Shown one piece after another: positions 26,941 to 35,808 of a stretch of DNA of 64,000 bases (positions are counted from its first letter, which is position 1; every line of letters begins with the position of its first letter). The position numbers and the translations under genes are program-made. The stretch spans positions 62,001 to 126,000 of the forward strand of contig NZ_JAAOYM010000001.1 in assembly GCF_011761185.1 (NCBI RefSeq), given 5' to 3'. Under the pieces are notes generated by a model. The model saw only the letters and a list, made by a program, of their open reading frames with translations, was not told the origin of the DNA and ran no database searches. Source of the stretch: Saccharomonospora amisosensis (GTDB lineage Bacteria; Actinomycetota; Actinomycetes; Mycobacteriales; Pseudonocardiaceae).

Positions 26941-26997
26941 CGAGGTCTCCGGTAGATCGATCAACGACCAAGAAGATCGAGAACACCGGAGACCTCG
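26941..26997 (+). repeat. Perfect 13-bp hairpin hiding the transposase ribosome site
   Basis: CGAGGTCTCCGGT at 26941-26953 pairs exactly with ACCGGAGACCTCG at 26985-26997. The downstream arm contains the GGAG ribosome-binding site and touches the GTG start at 26997. In a long read-through mRNA this fold would mask the start, a known way in which insertion sequences avoid activation by host transcription. Confidence 0.65.
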
Positions 26998-27902
26998 TGG
27001 CCAGCGTAGCGGCGGCGGGGCGAGCCGACTTGACCGACGCGCAGTGGGCAGTACTGGAACCGTTGCTGCCGGTCGGTCAGAAGCCGGGTCGCCCACCGAA
27101 GTGGACCAAGCGTCAACTCATCGACGGGATTCGGTGGCGAGTACGTGTGGGCTCTCCCTGGCGCGATGTCCCACCGGTGTATGGGTCCTGGCAGAGTGTC
27201 TATGGGTTGTTCCGGCGCTGGCAGCGCGCTGGTGTGTGGGCGGTGACCCTGGCGGCATTGCAGAGCAGGGCCGACGCAGCCGGTGTGATCACGTGGGACG
27301 TGAGCGTGGATTCCACGATCAACCGAGCGCATCAGCATGCGGCGGGCGCGCGGGCCGAGAGCGAGGTGCAAAAGGAACCGCCGGGTGGGGTGGGCGCGCC
27401 CGAACCCGCTGACCACGCGTTGGGCCGGTCTCGAGGTGGATGGACCACCAAGCTGCATCTGACGACCGAACAGGGGCACAGACCGCTGTCGCTGCTGGTG
27501 ACGGCGGGGCAGCGTGGGGACAGTCCGCAGTTCGAGGCGGTGCTGGCTGGCATCCAGGTCGCCCGAACCGGTGGTGGACGAGCCCGGACCCGACCAGATC
27601 GGGTGCTGGCGGATAAGGCCTACAGTTCCCGCGCCAACCGGGCCCACCTGCGCAGACGTGGGATCGCATGCACCATCCCCCAGCCTGCCGATCAGATCCG
27701 GCATCGCCGCAGGCGTGGACGCAACGGCGGTCGACCACCAGCCTTCGACCCGCACACCTACAAACAGCGACACGCGGTCGAATGCGGAATCAACCGCCTC
27801 AAACGTCACCGAGCCCTCGCCACCCGATACGACAAGCTCGCCGTCCGCTACGAAGCCACCATCCACATCGCCGCAATCAACGAGTGGCTACCTCGCTTAT
27901 GA
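26997..27902 (+). CDS. IS5-family transposase
   Basis: A 301-residue DDE transposase: N-terminal [14 protein letters not shown] and [23 protein letters not shown], first catalytic aspartate in [15 protein letters not shown], then [17 protein letters not shown], second aspartate in [13 protein letters not shown] and the glutamate in [25 protein letters not shown] single uninterrupted frame starts at GTG 26997. The gene seems functional. It is of the same family as, but distinct from, the broken copy at 27914. Confidence 0.93.
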   Translation: MASVAAAGRADLTDAQWAVLEPLLPVGQKPGRPPKWTKRQLIDGIRWRVRVGSPWRDVPPVYGSWQSVYGLFRRWQRAGVWAVTLAALQSRADAAGVITWDVSVDSTINRAHQHAAGARAESEVQKEPPGGVGAPEPADHALGRSRGGWTTKLHLTTEQGHRPLSLLVTAGQRGDSPQFEAVLAGIQVARTGGGRARTRPDRVLADKAYSSRANRAHLRRRGIACTIPQPADQIRHRRRRGRNGGRPPAFDPHTYKQRHAVECGINRLKRHRALATRYDKLAVRYEATIHIAAINEWLPRL

Positions 27903-27913
27903 AACAGGCTCTA

Positions 27914-28343
27914 GGTCGTGTCCTGTAATTCATCGTAGCCAGAGGATGATGGCGGCGATGGTGAGTTCTGCCTGGTAGTAGGCGGCGCGTTTGGCGTAGC
28001 GGGTGGCTAGGTCGCGGAACTGTTTGAGCCGGTTGAAGCAGCGTTCGACGACGTTGCGCTGCTTGTACAACTCGGCATCGAAGGCGGGCGGGCGTCCGCC
28101 CCGTGAGCCGTGCGCGGCGCGGCGGGTCGAGGGGTGCGAATAGGCCTTGTCGGCGATGACCACCTCGGGACGGCGGCGCGGGCGACCAGGCCCGGTGCGA
28201 GCGACACGGATCCCGTCCAGCAGCGGCACCAATTGTGGATTGTCACCAGCCACCCCCGGGTGAGCACAACCCGCATGGGCAGCCCGCGTCCCTCGACCAC
28301 GAGGTGGATCTTGGTGCTCAATCCGCCGCGGGAACTGTCGCCG
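27914..28343 (-). pseudogene. IS5-family transposase, C-terminal remnant
   Basis: On the minus strand, DSSRGGLSTKIHLVVEGRGLPMRVVLT is followed by a frameshift near 28258, then GDNPQLVPLLDGI, VVIADKAYSHPSTRRA, an apparent internal deletion, [37 protein letters not shown] to the stop near 27930. The N-terminal third is gone where the IS21 element begins. Its outer end (GGTCGTGTCCTGTAATT at 27914) meets the TA of the neighbouring IS5 copy. Confidence 0.85.
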
Positions 28344-28829
28344 GATCCTGAAAACTGACCCCCTGTGGTACTCCGAAAGTTGACCCCCTCCTAGATCTTG
28401 GAGGGTGCTGAAGTTGGAGGATTGGGCTGAGATCCGCCGCTTGTATCGGGCGGAGGGTGTGCCGATCAAGGAGATCGCGCGGCGGCTGGGGGTGGCGCGT
28501 AACACGGTGCGGGCGGCGCTGCGGTCGGACGGGCCGCCGAAGTACCAACGGGCGCGCCGTGGTTCGGTGGCCGACGCGTACGAGCCGCAGATTCGTGCGC
28601 TGTTGCGGGAGTGGCCGAGGATGCCGACGCCGGTGATCTCGCAGCGGATCGGCTGGCCGTACTCGGAAGGGCCGTTGAAGAAGCTGCTGGCACGCATCCG
28701 CCCGGAGTACGTGGGTATCGATCCGGTGGACCGGGTGACCTACCAGCCCGGCGAGCTCGCGCAGTGCGATCTACTTATCCGCGAACCGGCCACTGGTCAC
28801 GTGGTCTGGAACGATGGCTTGCTGCTCGT

Positions 28830-29120
28830 AGACCCCTGAGTGCGATTGGGCCAGTAGTCCTCACCACAGGCCGTGGGCGGTCGGGCAGCAGCCTGCGGCG
28901 GCCGGATTCCGGTGTGTCTTCCGGGGTCCGGCCGCCGCGACCGGGTGGAATGTTCGTGGTTCGAGCCGCCCGCACGATCCGACGCCTCGTCATTCGCGAG
29001 TTTCGAGTTCTGACGTAGACCGGCGCCGTGCTGGTGCGCTGGGATCGCGAACAGCTCATCGGAGGCAAGCCCGTGAGGCTCGTAAGTAGGTCGCTGCGCG
29101 TTCTCGCCTGGATTTCGGAC
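28830..29120 (+). ncRNA. Predicted IS110 bridge RNA with four readable guides
   Basis: Target loop: AGTGCGAT at 28839-28846 equals the target left side at 28763-28770, and ACCACAG at 28863-28869 is the reverse complement of the right side CTGTGGT at 30421-30427. Donor loop: ATCGGAGG at 29058-29065 equals the element's right end at 30412-30419, and TAAGTAG at 29083-29089 is the reverse complement of CTACTTA at 28771-28777. All four segments occur in the order and polarity known for IS110/IS621 bridge RNAs. The outer RNA ends are estimates; expression likely needs the circular form's joined ends. Confidence 0.82.
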
Positions 29121-29152
29121 CAACCGAACAACACCTGATGTGGAGGGACGGA

Positions 29153-30400
29153 TTGAACCGGTACTGTGGGATCGACTGGGCCGAGGGCCATCACGACATC
29201 GCGGTCATCGATAACGAGGGCACGCTGCTATGCAAGAAGCGGATCGGCGACGACCCTGGCGGTCTGACCGAGCTGATCCAACTGCTCGCCGGTGTCGGAG
29301 ACACGGACGAGGACCCGATTCCCGTCGCAATCGAAACACCACGGGGCCTGTTGGTCGCTGCGCTACGCGCGACGGGTCGGCCCGTTTTCGCGATCAACCC
29401 GATGGCCGTGGCTCGCTACCGCGAACGCTACACCGTCGCTCGCGCCAAGTCCGACCACGCTGACGCCATGACCTTGGCGAACATCCTGCGCGTCGATGCA
29501 CACCTGCACCGCCGTCTTCCGGCCGACAGTGAGCTCGCCCAGGCCGTCGCGGTGCTCGCTCGCGCACAGCAAGACGCGGTCTGGCGGCGCATCAGGGCCG
29601 GCAACGAACTGCGATCGTTGCTGCGCGAGTACTACCCCGCGATGCTTGACGCCTTCGCAGCCAAGTCCGCTACCAACCTCGCCAAGCCCGAGGCGCGAGC
29701 GGTGCTTGCCATCGCCCCGACGCCGGCTCAGGCCATGAAGGTAACCAAGGCACGAGTGGCAGCGGCATTGCGTCGGGCGGGCCGTCGCCGGGGCGTCGAG
29801 CAGCTCGCCGCCACGATCGTCGACAAGCTGCGGAAGCCTGGCCTGCGGCAACCGGCTCTGGTGGAGAAGGCGATGGGGCGCCAGGCATTGGTCTTGCTCG
29901 CGATGCTCGATACCGCCTGCACCGGCGCCAACGACCTGGAGCAGGCCTCGGCCGAAGAGTTCCGCAAACACCCGGACCACGCCATCATCACAAGCTTCCC
30001 TGGTCTGGCCGATCTCACCGGAGCCCGCATTCTCGCCGAACTCGGCGATGACCGCACCCGATTCGGCGACGCCCGTGCGTTGAAGGCCTACGCCGGATCC
30101 GCTCCGGTCACCCGGGCGTCCGGCAAGGCCATTGCGATTACGCACAGACGCGTCAAGAACGACCGACTCGCTGCGGTCGGCTGGGTTTGGGGCACCACCC
30201 TCGTCGTTCTCCCGGGACCTGCGCAACAGCACTACCGACGCCGACGGGACCACGGCGACGCACACGCACCCGCGGTCCGTCACCTGTTCAATAAGATACT
30301 GGGCCAGCTCTACCACTGCCTACAGACCGACCAGACCTACGACCCAATCAAGGCCTTCGGGCATCCAGACAGCGCACCGCGTGAACCCATAGCCACTTGA
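29153..30400 (+). CDS. IS110-family transposase (DEDD/serine recombinase)
   Basis: A protein of about 415 residues. N-terminal RuvC-like DEDD domain: YCGIDWAEGHHDIAVID, IETPRGLLVAAL, and KSDHADAMTLANIL. C-terminal Tnp20 domain: ITSFPGLADLTGARILAELGD and YAGSAPVTRASGKA with the catalytic serine. TTG 29153 has GGAGGGA 5 bp upstream; ATG 29138 would add five residues. A short stretch GTTLVVLPG near residue 345 looks frame-shifted and back relative to relatives, so activity is uncertain. It acts with the bridge RNA encoded just upstream. Confidence 0.88.
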   Translation: MNRYCGIDWAEGHHDIAVIDNEGTLLCKKRIGDDPGGLTELIQLLAGVGDTDEDPIPVAIETPRGLLVAALRATGRPVFAINPMAVARYRERYTVARAKSDHADAMTLANILRVDAHLHRRLPADSELAQAVAVLARAQQDAVWRRIRAGNELRSLLREYYPAMLDAFAAKSATNLAKPEARAVLAIAPTPAQAMKVTKARVAAALRRAGRRRGVEQLAATIVDKLRKPGLRQPALVEKAMGRQALVLLAMLDTACTGANDLEQASAEEFRKHPDHAIITSFPGLADLTGARILAELGDDRTRFGDARALKAYAGSAPVTRASGKAIAITHRRVKNDRLAAVGWVWGTTLVVLPGPAQQHYRRRRDHGDAHAPAVRHLFNKILGQLYHCLQTDQTYDPIKAFGHPDSAPREPIAT

Positions 30401-31316
30401 CAAATAGCCAAATCGGAGGTCTGTGGTTTCCCGCGCCGCGGATCCCGGTCGGGCCGGGCCAGCAGCGGATGCTGCCGGTGCTGGTGATGACGCTGGCGTT
30501 TTCCCGGTTCATGGCCGCGACGATGATCCCGTCCCGGCAGGCCGGCGACATCCTCTCGGGGATGTGGGCGCTGATCTGCGGGATCGGCCGGGTGACCAAG
30601 ACGCTGTTGTGGGACCGGGAGTCCGCGATCGGTGGTGGCGGGCGGGTCAGCACACCGGCAGCGGCGTTCGCCGGCACGCTGGCCACCCAGATCCGGTTGG
30701 CGCCGCCGCGTGATCCGGAGTTCAAGGGCATGGTGGAGCGCCACAACGGATTCCTGGAGACCTCGTTCCTGCCCGGCCGGACGTTCGGCTCGCCAGCGGA
30801 CTTCAACGAGCAGCTCACCGAGTGGCTGGCCCGGGCCAACACCCGCACCGTGCGCTCGATCCAGGGACGCCCGGTGGATCTGCTGGAGGTGGACTACCAA
30901 GCGATGCTGCCGCTGCCACCGGTCGCCCCACCGATCGGCCTGACCCATCGAGTGCGGCTGCCGCGTGACTACCACGTGCGTGTCGACACCGTTGACTACT
31001 CCGTCGATCCGCGGTGCATCGGCCGGTTCGTGGACGTGACCGCCTCCCTGCGGGAAGTGACGGTGGTCTGTGACGGGCAGGTCGTGGCCCGCCACGAGCG
31101 GTCCTGGGCCAAACACGGCGTGGTCACCGACCCGGGCCACGCCGCCACCGCGCAGCAGATGCGCCAGGCACTGGCCGAGGATCGGCAACGACGTCAGGCA
31201 GCTACCCGCCACCATGCCGACGGCCACGCCGTCATGCTGCGGGCCCTGCCGGACTACGACGCCCTGTTCGGCGTCGACTTCAACCCGTCCGCACCAGTGA
31301 CGAAAGCGAGGAACGA

Positions 31317-32129
31317 GTGACCACAACCACCACGGCGGCACCCGTCGCCGGGCCGAAGGACGGCCTGCCCTCGATGATCGCCTACCTCACCCGGGTGCTG
31401 AAGACACCCACCATCGGCGCGTTCTGGGAAGAACTGGCCGCCCAGGCCCGCGACGAGAACTGGTCGCACGAGGAGTACCTCGCCGCGCTCCTGCAGCGCC
31501 AGGTCGCCGACCGGGAGTCCAAAGGCACCATCATGCGCATCCGCACCGCGCACTTCCCGCAGGTCAAAACCCTGGAGGACTTCAACCTCGACCACCTGCC
31601 GTCGCTGCGCCGCGACGTGCTCGCGCACCTGGCCACCACCACCTTCGTCGCCAAGGCCGAGAACGTCATCCTGCTGGGCCCGCCCGGCATCGGCAAGACA
31701 CACCTGGCCATCGGACTGGGCGTCAAGGCCTGCCACGCCGGCTACTCGGTGCTGTTCGACACCGCCAGCAACTGGATCGCCAGGCTGTCCGCCGCCCACC
31801 ACGCCGGCCAACTGGAGGCCGAGCTGAAGAAGATCCGTCGCTACAAACTGATCATCGTCGACGAGGTCGGCTACATCCCCTTCGACCAGGACGCAGCCAA
31901 CCTGTTCTTCCAGCTCGTCGCCTCCCGCTACGAACAAGGCTCGATCATGGTTACCTCAAACCTGCCCTTCGGACGCTGGGGCGAAACGTTCTCCGACGAC
32001 GTCGTCGCCGCCGCCATGATCGACCGGCTCGTCCACCACGCCGAGGTCCTCACCCTCACCGGCGACTCCTACCGCACACGGCAACGCCGCGAACTACTCG
32101 CCAAAGACAACCGCGCCAAACACGACTAA
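31317..32129 (+). CDS. istB: IS21 helper ATPase IstB
   Basis: A 270-residue AAA+ ATPase: Walker A LLGPPGIGKTHLAIGLG, Walker B YKLIIVDEVGYIPF, sensor region IMVTSNLPFGRWGETF and a C-terminal DRLVHHAEVLTLTGDSYR. The GTG start overlaps the istA stop. It selects targets and stimulates IstA; with istA split the element cannot move by itself. Confidence 0.93.
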   Translation: MTTTTTAAPVAGPKDGLPSMIAYLTRVLKTPTIGAFWEELAAQARDENWSHEEYLAALLQRQVADRESKGTIMRIRTAHFPQVKTLEDFNLDHLPSLRRDVLAHLATTTFVAKAENVILLGPPGIGKTHLAIGLGVKACHAGYSVLFDTASNWIARLSAAHHAGQLEAELKKIRRYKLIIVDEVGYIPFDQDAANLFFQLVASRYEQGSIMVTSNLPFGRWGETFSDDVVAAAMIDRLVHHAEVLTLTGDSYRTRQRRELLAKDNRAKHD

Positions 32130-32140
32130 CCCCAAGGGGG

Positions 32141-33343
32141 TCAACTTTCCCGGAACCGCACGGGGTCAGTTTTCTGCGTCCGTTGACACCAGGCTCGCCC
32201 TCCGGGGTGCCCGCAGGGTAGATGACCAGCTTGGGCTCGTATTGATCGCGCTTGGATGACCAAGCGCGGGCCTCGTTCACACAGGTGCTCGGTCAACTCC
32301 GCGGCAGCCGGGCCATGGCCGATCGCCCCCAGCTCCCAACGCACGCCGTCACCGCTCTCCAGTCGACGGGCTGTGAGATACACCAGCGAGCCGCCATCAA
32401 CCAACGCCGGACGCCAGTACCCTCCAATCGGGTTGACAACCTCAGGCACGGCATCTGGGTGGGCGCTGATGCGGCACACGCGCTGATCGGTGACGGTAAG
32501 CCGTAGCCAGAACCCGTCATGGCTCTCGTCGGGGGCAATGGTGATGCCGGACCAGGCGACGCTGCGCGGCTGGTCGAGCACTCCGCGCAATGTGCTGAGG
32601 TCCACGGCTTGATCACGGTCCCAGTGGAGCTTGACCCTCTCATCGGCGGTGATCGAGCCGCTGAGTTCGCCCTCGTACTCTCCACGGAGGTACACGAAAC
32701 CGCACAGGTGGAGCGAATCGGAGACCAGACGGCCGTCGGTGTAGGTGAAGCTGACGCTGCGTCCCTGGCCCCGCCACCGCAGCGGCGCAACCAACCGCGC
32801 TTCGGGGGCAAGCTGCTTCCACCACGAGACGGGGATGTCCCACGGTGAAACGGTGGCGATCACGCGGTCGTACGGAGCGTGGGAGGGGTACCCGAGCCCA
32901 CCGTCTCCGGTGATCACGTGCACGCCACCGTAACCGGTGGCAGCCAACGCTTGCGAGGCTTTCGCCGTCACGTCGGGATCGATGTCGACGGTGGTCACCA
33001 GGTCCGCGCGACCAGTCAACTGGGCGAGCAGGCTGGCGTTATACCCGGTTCCCGCGCCGATCTCGAGGATGCGGTTGCCAGGTTCGACATCGAGCTGGTC
33101 GAGCATGGCCGCGACCAGCCATGGCGCCGACGCGCAGGACAGCGACCGACCATCCTCGAACCGATGGGTGACCACCGCCTGCCACGGGTCGTAGGCGACC
33201 GCCAAGTCGGCATCCGGCACGAACTCGTGGCGTGGCGTGTCACGCAGAACCCGCTCGACCGCGCCCTGTCGCGCGTGTCCCGCCTTTCGAATCCGCTCGA
33301 CCATCTCCGCGCGCAGCGCGTCGGGCGACGTCGTGGTCTGCAT
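32141..33343 (-). CDS. fxlM: FxLD-system methyltransferase (second copy), 3' end damaged
   Basis: An isoaspartate-methyltransferase-like enzyme: VLRDTPRHEFVPD, SAM site RILEIGAGTGYNASLLAQL, DRVIATVSPWDIPVSWW and a long C-terminal domain. At about 32277 the frame slips: the natural ending (NEARAWSSKRDQYEPKLVIYPAGTPEGE) continues in another frame, and the last codons run into the IS21 end at 32174. The catalytic domain is whole, so some activity is possible. It is the last gene of the lanthipeptide cluster and 45 bp after the unknown protein at 33389. Confidence 0.8.
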   Translation of the reverse strand: MQTTTSPDALRAEMVERIRKAGHARQGAVERVLRDTPRHEFVPDADLAVAYDPWQAVVTHRFEDGRSLSCASAPWLVAAMLDQLDVEPGNRILEIGAGTGYNASLLAQLTGRADLVTTVDIDPDVTAKASQALAATGYGGVHVITGDGGLGYPSHAPYDRVIATVSPWDIPVSWWKQLAPEARLVAPLRWRGQGRSVSFTYTDGRLVSDSLHLCGFVYLRGEYEGELSGSITADERVKLHWDRDQAVDLSTLRGVLDQPRSVAWSGITIAPDESHDGFWLRLTVTDQRVCRISAHPDAVPEVVNPIGGYWRPALVDGGSLVYLTARRLESGDGVRWELGAIGHGPAAAELTEHLCERGPRLVIQARSIRAQAGHLPCGHPGGRAWCQRTQKTDPVRFRES

Positions 33344-33388
33344 CGCTCCCCTTCGTGTGCAACGGTTCTTCAGGTTCTTCAGTGCTGG

Positions 33389-34549
33389 TCAGTGGCCAAC
33401 GCGCACCTGATTCTCCACACGTGGAGAACGGATCCCTCGCGGCGACATGGCTCCGGCCATGTTGCGCACCATGACTTCTTCGGCATCAGCAAGGGCCTGG
33501 ATGAGATCTTCCTGCAGCGTGGCGGGAAGCATGCCGCTCCCGAGCGCGCAGGCGTCGACCAGTTCGGTCAGTTCGCGGGTTTGGTTGTGGGTGAGTAGGT
33601 CGCGGCAGCCCGTGTGGGCGAGTACGTCGCGGGCGGCGTATCCGTCCCGTGTAGTAGTTGTGTAGTCGATCAGATCGGCGGCGATCCGGTGCGCGTGTGA
33701 CACGTCGACGGTGCCGAGCGCGTCGAAAAAGGACAGACCAAGCCGCGTTCGGAAGACCGCCAAACCGGGCACCGAGATAACGAAGTCGTGATACTGGGCC
33801 ACAAGTGACGGCACGTCGACGACACCCGAAGCACCATGGCACTGGACAGTCAGGCACGCGGTTACGGCGTTTTCCCAGGGTTCTCCTGGTGTCGTGTCGG
33901 CCAGCAGAGCAAGGGCGCTGTCGGTGTCGCCGGATACCGCGTGGGCGATGACCGCGACCTGGCGGCCGTCGAGCATCCGCCGGCCGATGCCGTGGTAGTC
34001 GTCCAGTCGGGCGCGTGCTTCCGCCCACCGCCCAGCGGCAGCGAGAGCGCGTGAGCCGGTGGCCAGTAGAACCGCCCACAACCAGCTGCGGATCTGCTGG
34101 TGTGTCTCGAACGAGTCGGTGAGGTTGGCCGGGATCTCGGTGCCGTCGATGTCGGCACCGGTGCGGGATGAGACCGCAGTGAACAGAGTGTCCATCAAGG
34201 CGAAGGCACGCTCGCCGTGGCCCTCGCGGGTGTAGAGGCGGGCGAGGTTGGTGATCGGTTCGAGGGCGAGGCGAGCTACCTGTGTGCCCAGGGGGCAGGC
34301 GCGCAGGTAGATGTTCACCTGCTGGTGGCACCACTGCCGGGCCAGGTCGGGAAGACCGCAGTCGGAAGCGACGAGCGCGGCCTGATTGTGCACTGCGGCT
34401 GCCTCGGTGAGGTCGCCGGTGCGGACGGCCTCACGAGCTCGGCCATACAGGTCGGCCACCCTCCTATGCAGCGGGACGCAGGCCGGGCGGCTGCGGGCGA
34501 CGAGGGGGAAGCGGCGGGCGAACTGGCCGGTCGGGTCCATGCCGATCAT
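33389..34549 (-). CDS. Unknown TPR-like helical protein of the FxLD cluster
   Basis: A 386-residue protein starting in the ATGA overlap with the methyltransferase gene before it. It is alanine- and leucine-rich with repeated helical pairs (AREAVRTGDLTEAAAVHNQAALVASD, LAAAGRWAEARARLDDYHGI, SGDTDSALALLAD) resembling TPR units. No enzymatic motif is visible. Its fixed position between two methyltransferase genes argues for a cluster-specific role, such as scaffold, regulator or leader-peptide binding. Confidence 0.7.
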   Translation of the reverse strand: MIGMDPTGQFARRFPLVARSRPACVPLHRRVADLYGRAREAVRTGDLTEAAAVHNQAALVASDCGLPDLARQWCHQQVNIYLRACPLGTQVARLALEPITNLARLYTREGHGERAFALMDTLFTAVSSRTGADIDGTEIPANLTDSFETHQQIRSWLWAVLLATGSRALAAAGRWAEARARLDDYHGIGRRMLDGRQVAVIAHAVSGDTDSALALLADTTPGEPWENAVTACLTVQCHGASGVVDVPSLVAQYHDFVISVPGLAVFRTRLGLSFFDALGTVDVSHAHRIAADLIDYTTTTRDGYAARDVLAHTGCRDLLTHNQTRELTELVDACALGSGMLPATLQEDLIQALADAEEVMVRNMAGAMSPRGIRSPRVENQVRVGH

Positions 34550-35808
34550 TCCCAGGTGACGGTCATGGGCTTGGTCGGACGGTCCAAGACAACCCGACTG
34601 GCGGTCGCGTCCGGCTGGGGCGGAGCGTCCGGAATAGCGAAACGGACGGTAGCCGAGCGGAAGCCCCGGTCCCAGGTGGCGATCTCGGTGGCGACCTGCT
34701 TGGCCAGTTCCTGTCCGCCGATGCCGTGGCCGATGACGCCGGCCTCGTAGCGCCTGCCGCCGTCCGGGCCGGGCTCAGCCGGGCGGATGGTGAGGTAGGC
34801 AAGGCTGCCGTCGGCGGCGGTGGTGGCCATCGCTACCGAGGGGAACATGGGCCGTACGAGGCCGCTGTCCTTCGCGGCAGGGGCGACCTCCATGCGCATG
34901 AGGGGGTTGGGTAGGTGGCATGCCAACCACAGGTCCAGCCACTCGAAGGACTCCATCGGGACGAAGTGCACGCCAGTCCACACCTCGTGAGCGGGGGTGT
35001 CGAACACTCCGGCGAGTGCATCCGGGTCGGTGGCGTGGTTGTTGTCCTTGTGGGTCTGCAACGTCACGTCGCCGGGGGAGAGTCCGGTGCCGGTGAGGTC
35101 GAGGACGCGGCGGGCGTCGTCGCCGAGGCCCCGTAGGGGCATGAAGATCGCCATCTCGCTGCCCAGGCTGCTCCAGCCGTCCTGGTCGCGTTCGAAGACG
35201 ATGCTGCGCGAGGCGCACCCGCGCAGGCGCACCGGGGCCACCAGACGTCCACCGGGGGCGAGCTGGTCGAGCCACGCGGCGGGAACCTCATGGGCGCCCA
35301 CGGTGGCGATGATGCGGTCGAAGGGCGCGGTCTCCGGGTGGCCGAGCGCGCCGTCAGCGGCGACCGCCTCGACGTTGTCGTTACCGGCTGCGGCGAGATG
35401 CTCGCGAGCACTGGTAACGAGGTCCTCGTCTATGTCGACGGTGGTGACGTGCCCGCTCGGGCCGGTGAGGGTGGCCATCAGGGCGGCGTTGTAGCCGGTC
35501 GCCGCGCCGAGTTCGAGCAGCCTCTCGCCGGGCTGGATGCCGAGTTGTTCGAGCATCATGGCGACGATCTTGGGCTGCGATGCGGCGCTGATACGAGTGC
35601 CGTCGCCCTGGTACTTGGTGTAGACGGGCTCGTCGGCATACGCCTCGGCCAGCGCGACGTCGGGCAGGAACAGGTGGCGCGGCACCCGCCGGAACGCCGC
35701 CTCGATGGCATCGGTCCGAATCGTGCCGTCCTTGACGAGCCGGTCGGCGAGCTGGGCGCGCAGTTCGTCGGCGGAGTCGGTGGAGGCGTCGCTGACCGTG
35801 ATTGTCAT
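34546..35808 (-). CDS. fxlM: FxLD-system methyltransferase (PIMT-like)
   Basis: A 420-residue SAM enzyme: AAFRRVPRHLFLPDVALAEAY, SAASQPKIVAMMLEQLG, SAM site LLELGAATGYNAALMATL, VDIDEDLV, FDRIIATVGAHEVPAAWLDQLAPGG. It belongs to the protein-L-isoaspartate O-methyltransferase-like family found with FxLD lanthipeptides. By analogy to lanthipeptide PIMTs it may methylate an aspartate in the modified peptide, leading through aspartimide to isoaspartate; the Asp-Gly in the precursor fits. ATGA overlaps join it to both neighbours. Confidence 0.9.
   Translation of the reverse strand: MTITVSDASTDSADELRAQLADRLVKDGTIRTDAIEAAFRRVPRHLFLPDVALAEAYADEPVYTKYQGDGTRISAASQPKIVAMMLEQLGIQPGERLLELGAATGYNAALMATLTGPSGHVTTVDIDEDLVTSAREHLAAAGNDNVEAVAADGALGHPETAPFDRIIATVGAHEVPAAWLDQLAPGGRLVAPVRLRGCASRSIVFERDQDGWSSLGSEMAIFMPLRGLGDDARRVLDLTGTGLSPGDVTLQTHKDNNHATDPDALAGVFDTPAHEVWTGVHFVPMESFEWLDLWLACHLPNPLMRMEVAPAAKDSGLVRPMFPSVAMATTAADGSLAYLTIRPAEPGPDGGRRYEAGVIGHGIGGQELAKQVATEIATWDRGFRSATVRFAIPDAPPQPDATASRVVLDRPTKPMTVTWE

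Larger units (their letters stand above)
26867..27911 (+). mobile_element. IS5-family insertion sequence, apparently complete
   Basis: Terminal inverted repeats GGGCCTGTTTCA (26867) and, read inward from 27911, GAGCCTGTTTCA match at 11 of 12 positions, with a TA on each side (26865-26866, 27912-27913) as the likely target duplication. It holds one open transposase gene. It disrupts an enoyl-CoA hydratase on the left; on the right it directly abuts the end of a second, broken IS5-type element. Confidence 0.88.
28773..30420 (+). mobile_element. IS110-family element inserted in istA
   Basis: The element is defined by comparing the split istA with its intact reading: GCGATCT on the left, TCTGTGGTTT on the right, so the ends are fixed to within the shared TCT, with CT as core dinucleotide. 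There are no terminal inverted repeats, as expected. A non-coding left end of about 370 bp precedes the transposase and about 20 bp follow it, the IS110 (not IS1111) layout, in which the left end encodes the bridge RNA. Confidence 0.9.
28405..31320 (+). pseudogene. istA: IS21 transposase IstA, split by IS110 insertion
   Basis: The N-terminal piece (28405-28772; LEDWAEIRRLYRAEGVPIKEIARRLGVARNTVRAAL, a helix-turn-helix) stops at QCDL. The catalytic and C-terminal piece resumes at 30421-31320 (LWFPAPRIPVGPGQQRMLPVL, later DPEFKGMVERHNGFLETSFLPGR). Joining at the shared CT restores GAT-CTG-TGG, reading D-L-W with no lost base, so the interruption is recent and precise. istB overlaps the restored stop (GTGA). 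Confidence 0.88.
28349..32174 (+). mobile_element. IS21-family element (interrupted by IS110)
   Basis: The left end carries GAAAACTGACCCC (about 28350) with a second AAAGTTGACCCC copy inside. The right end carries the complements GGGGTCAACTTT and GGGGTCAGTTTTC (to 32174). This multiple terminal-repeat structure is typical of IS21. It contains istA, split by an IS110 element, and intact istB. Left flank is a broken IS5; right flank is the 3' end of an FxLD methyltransferase gene. The two sides do not rejoin into one sequence, so adjacent deletion is likely. Confidence 0.82.
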
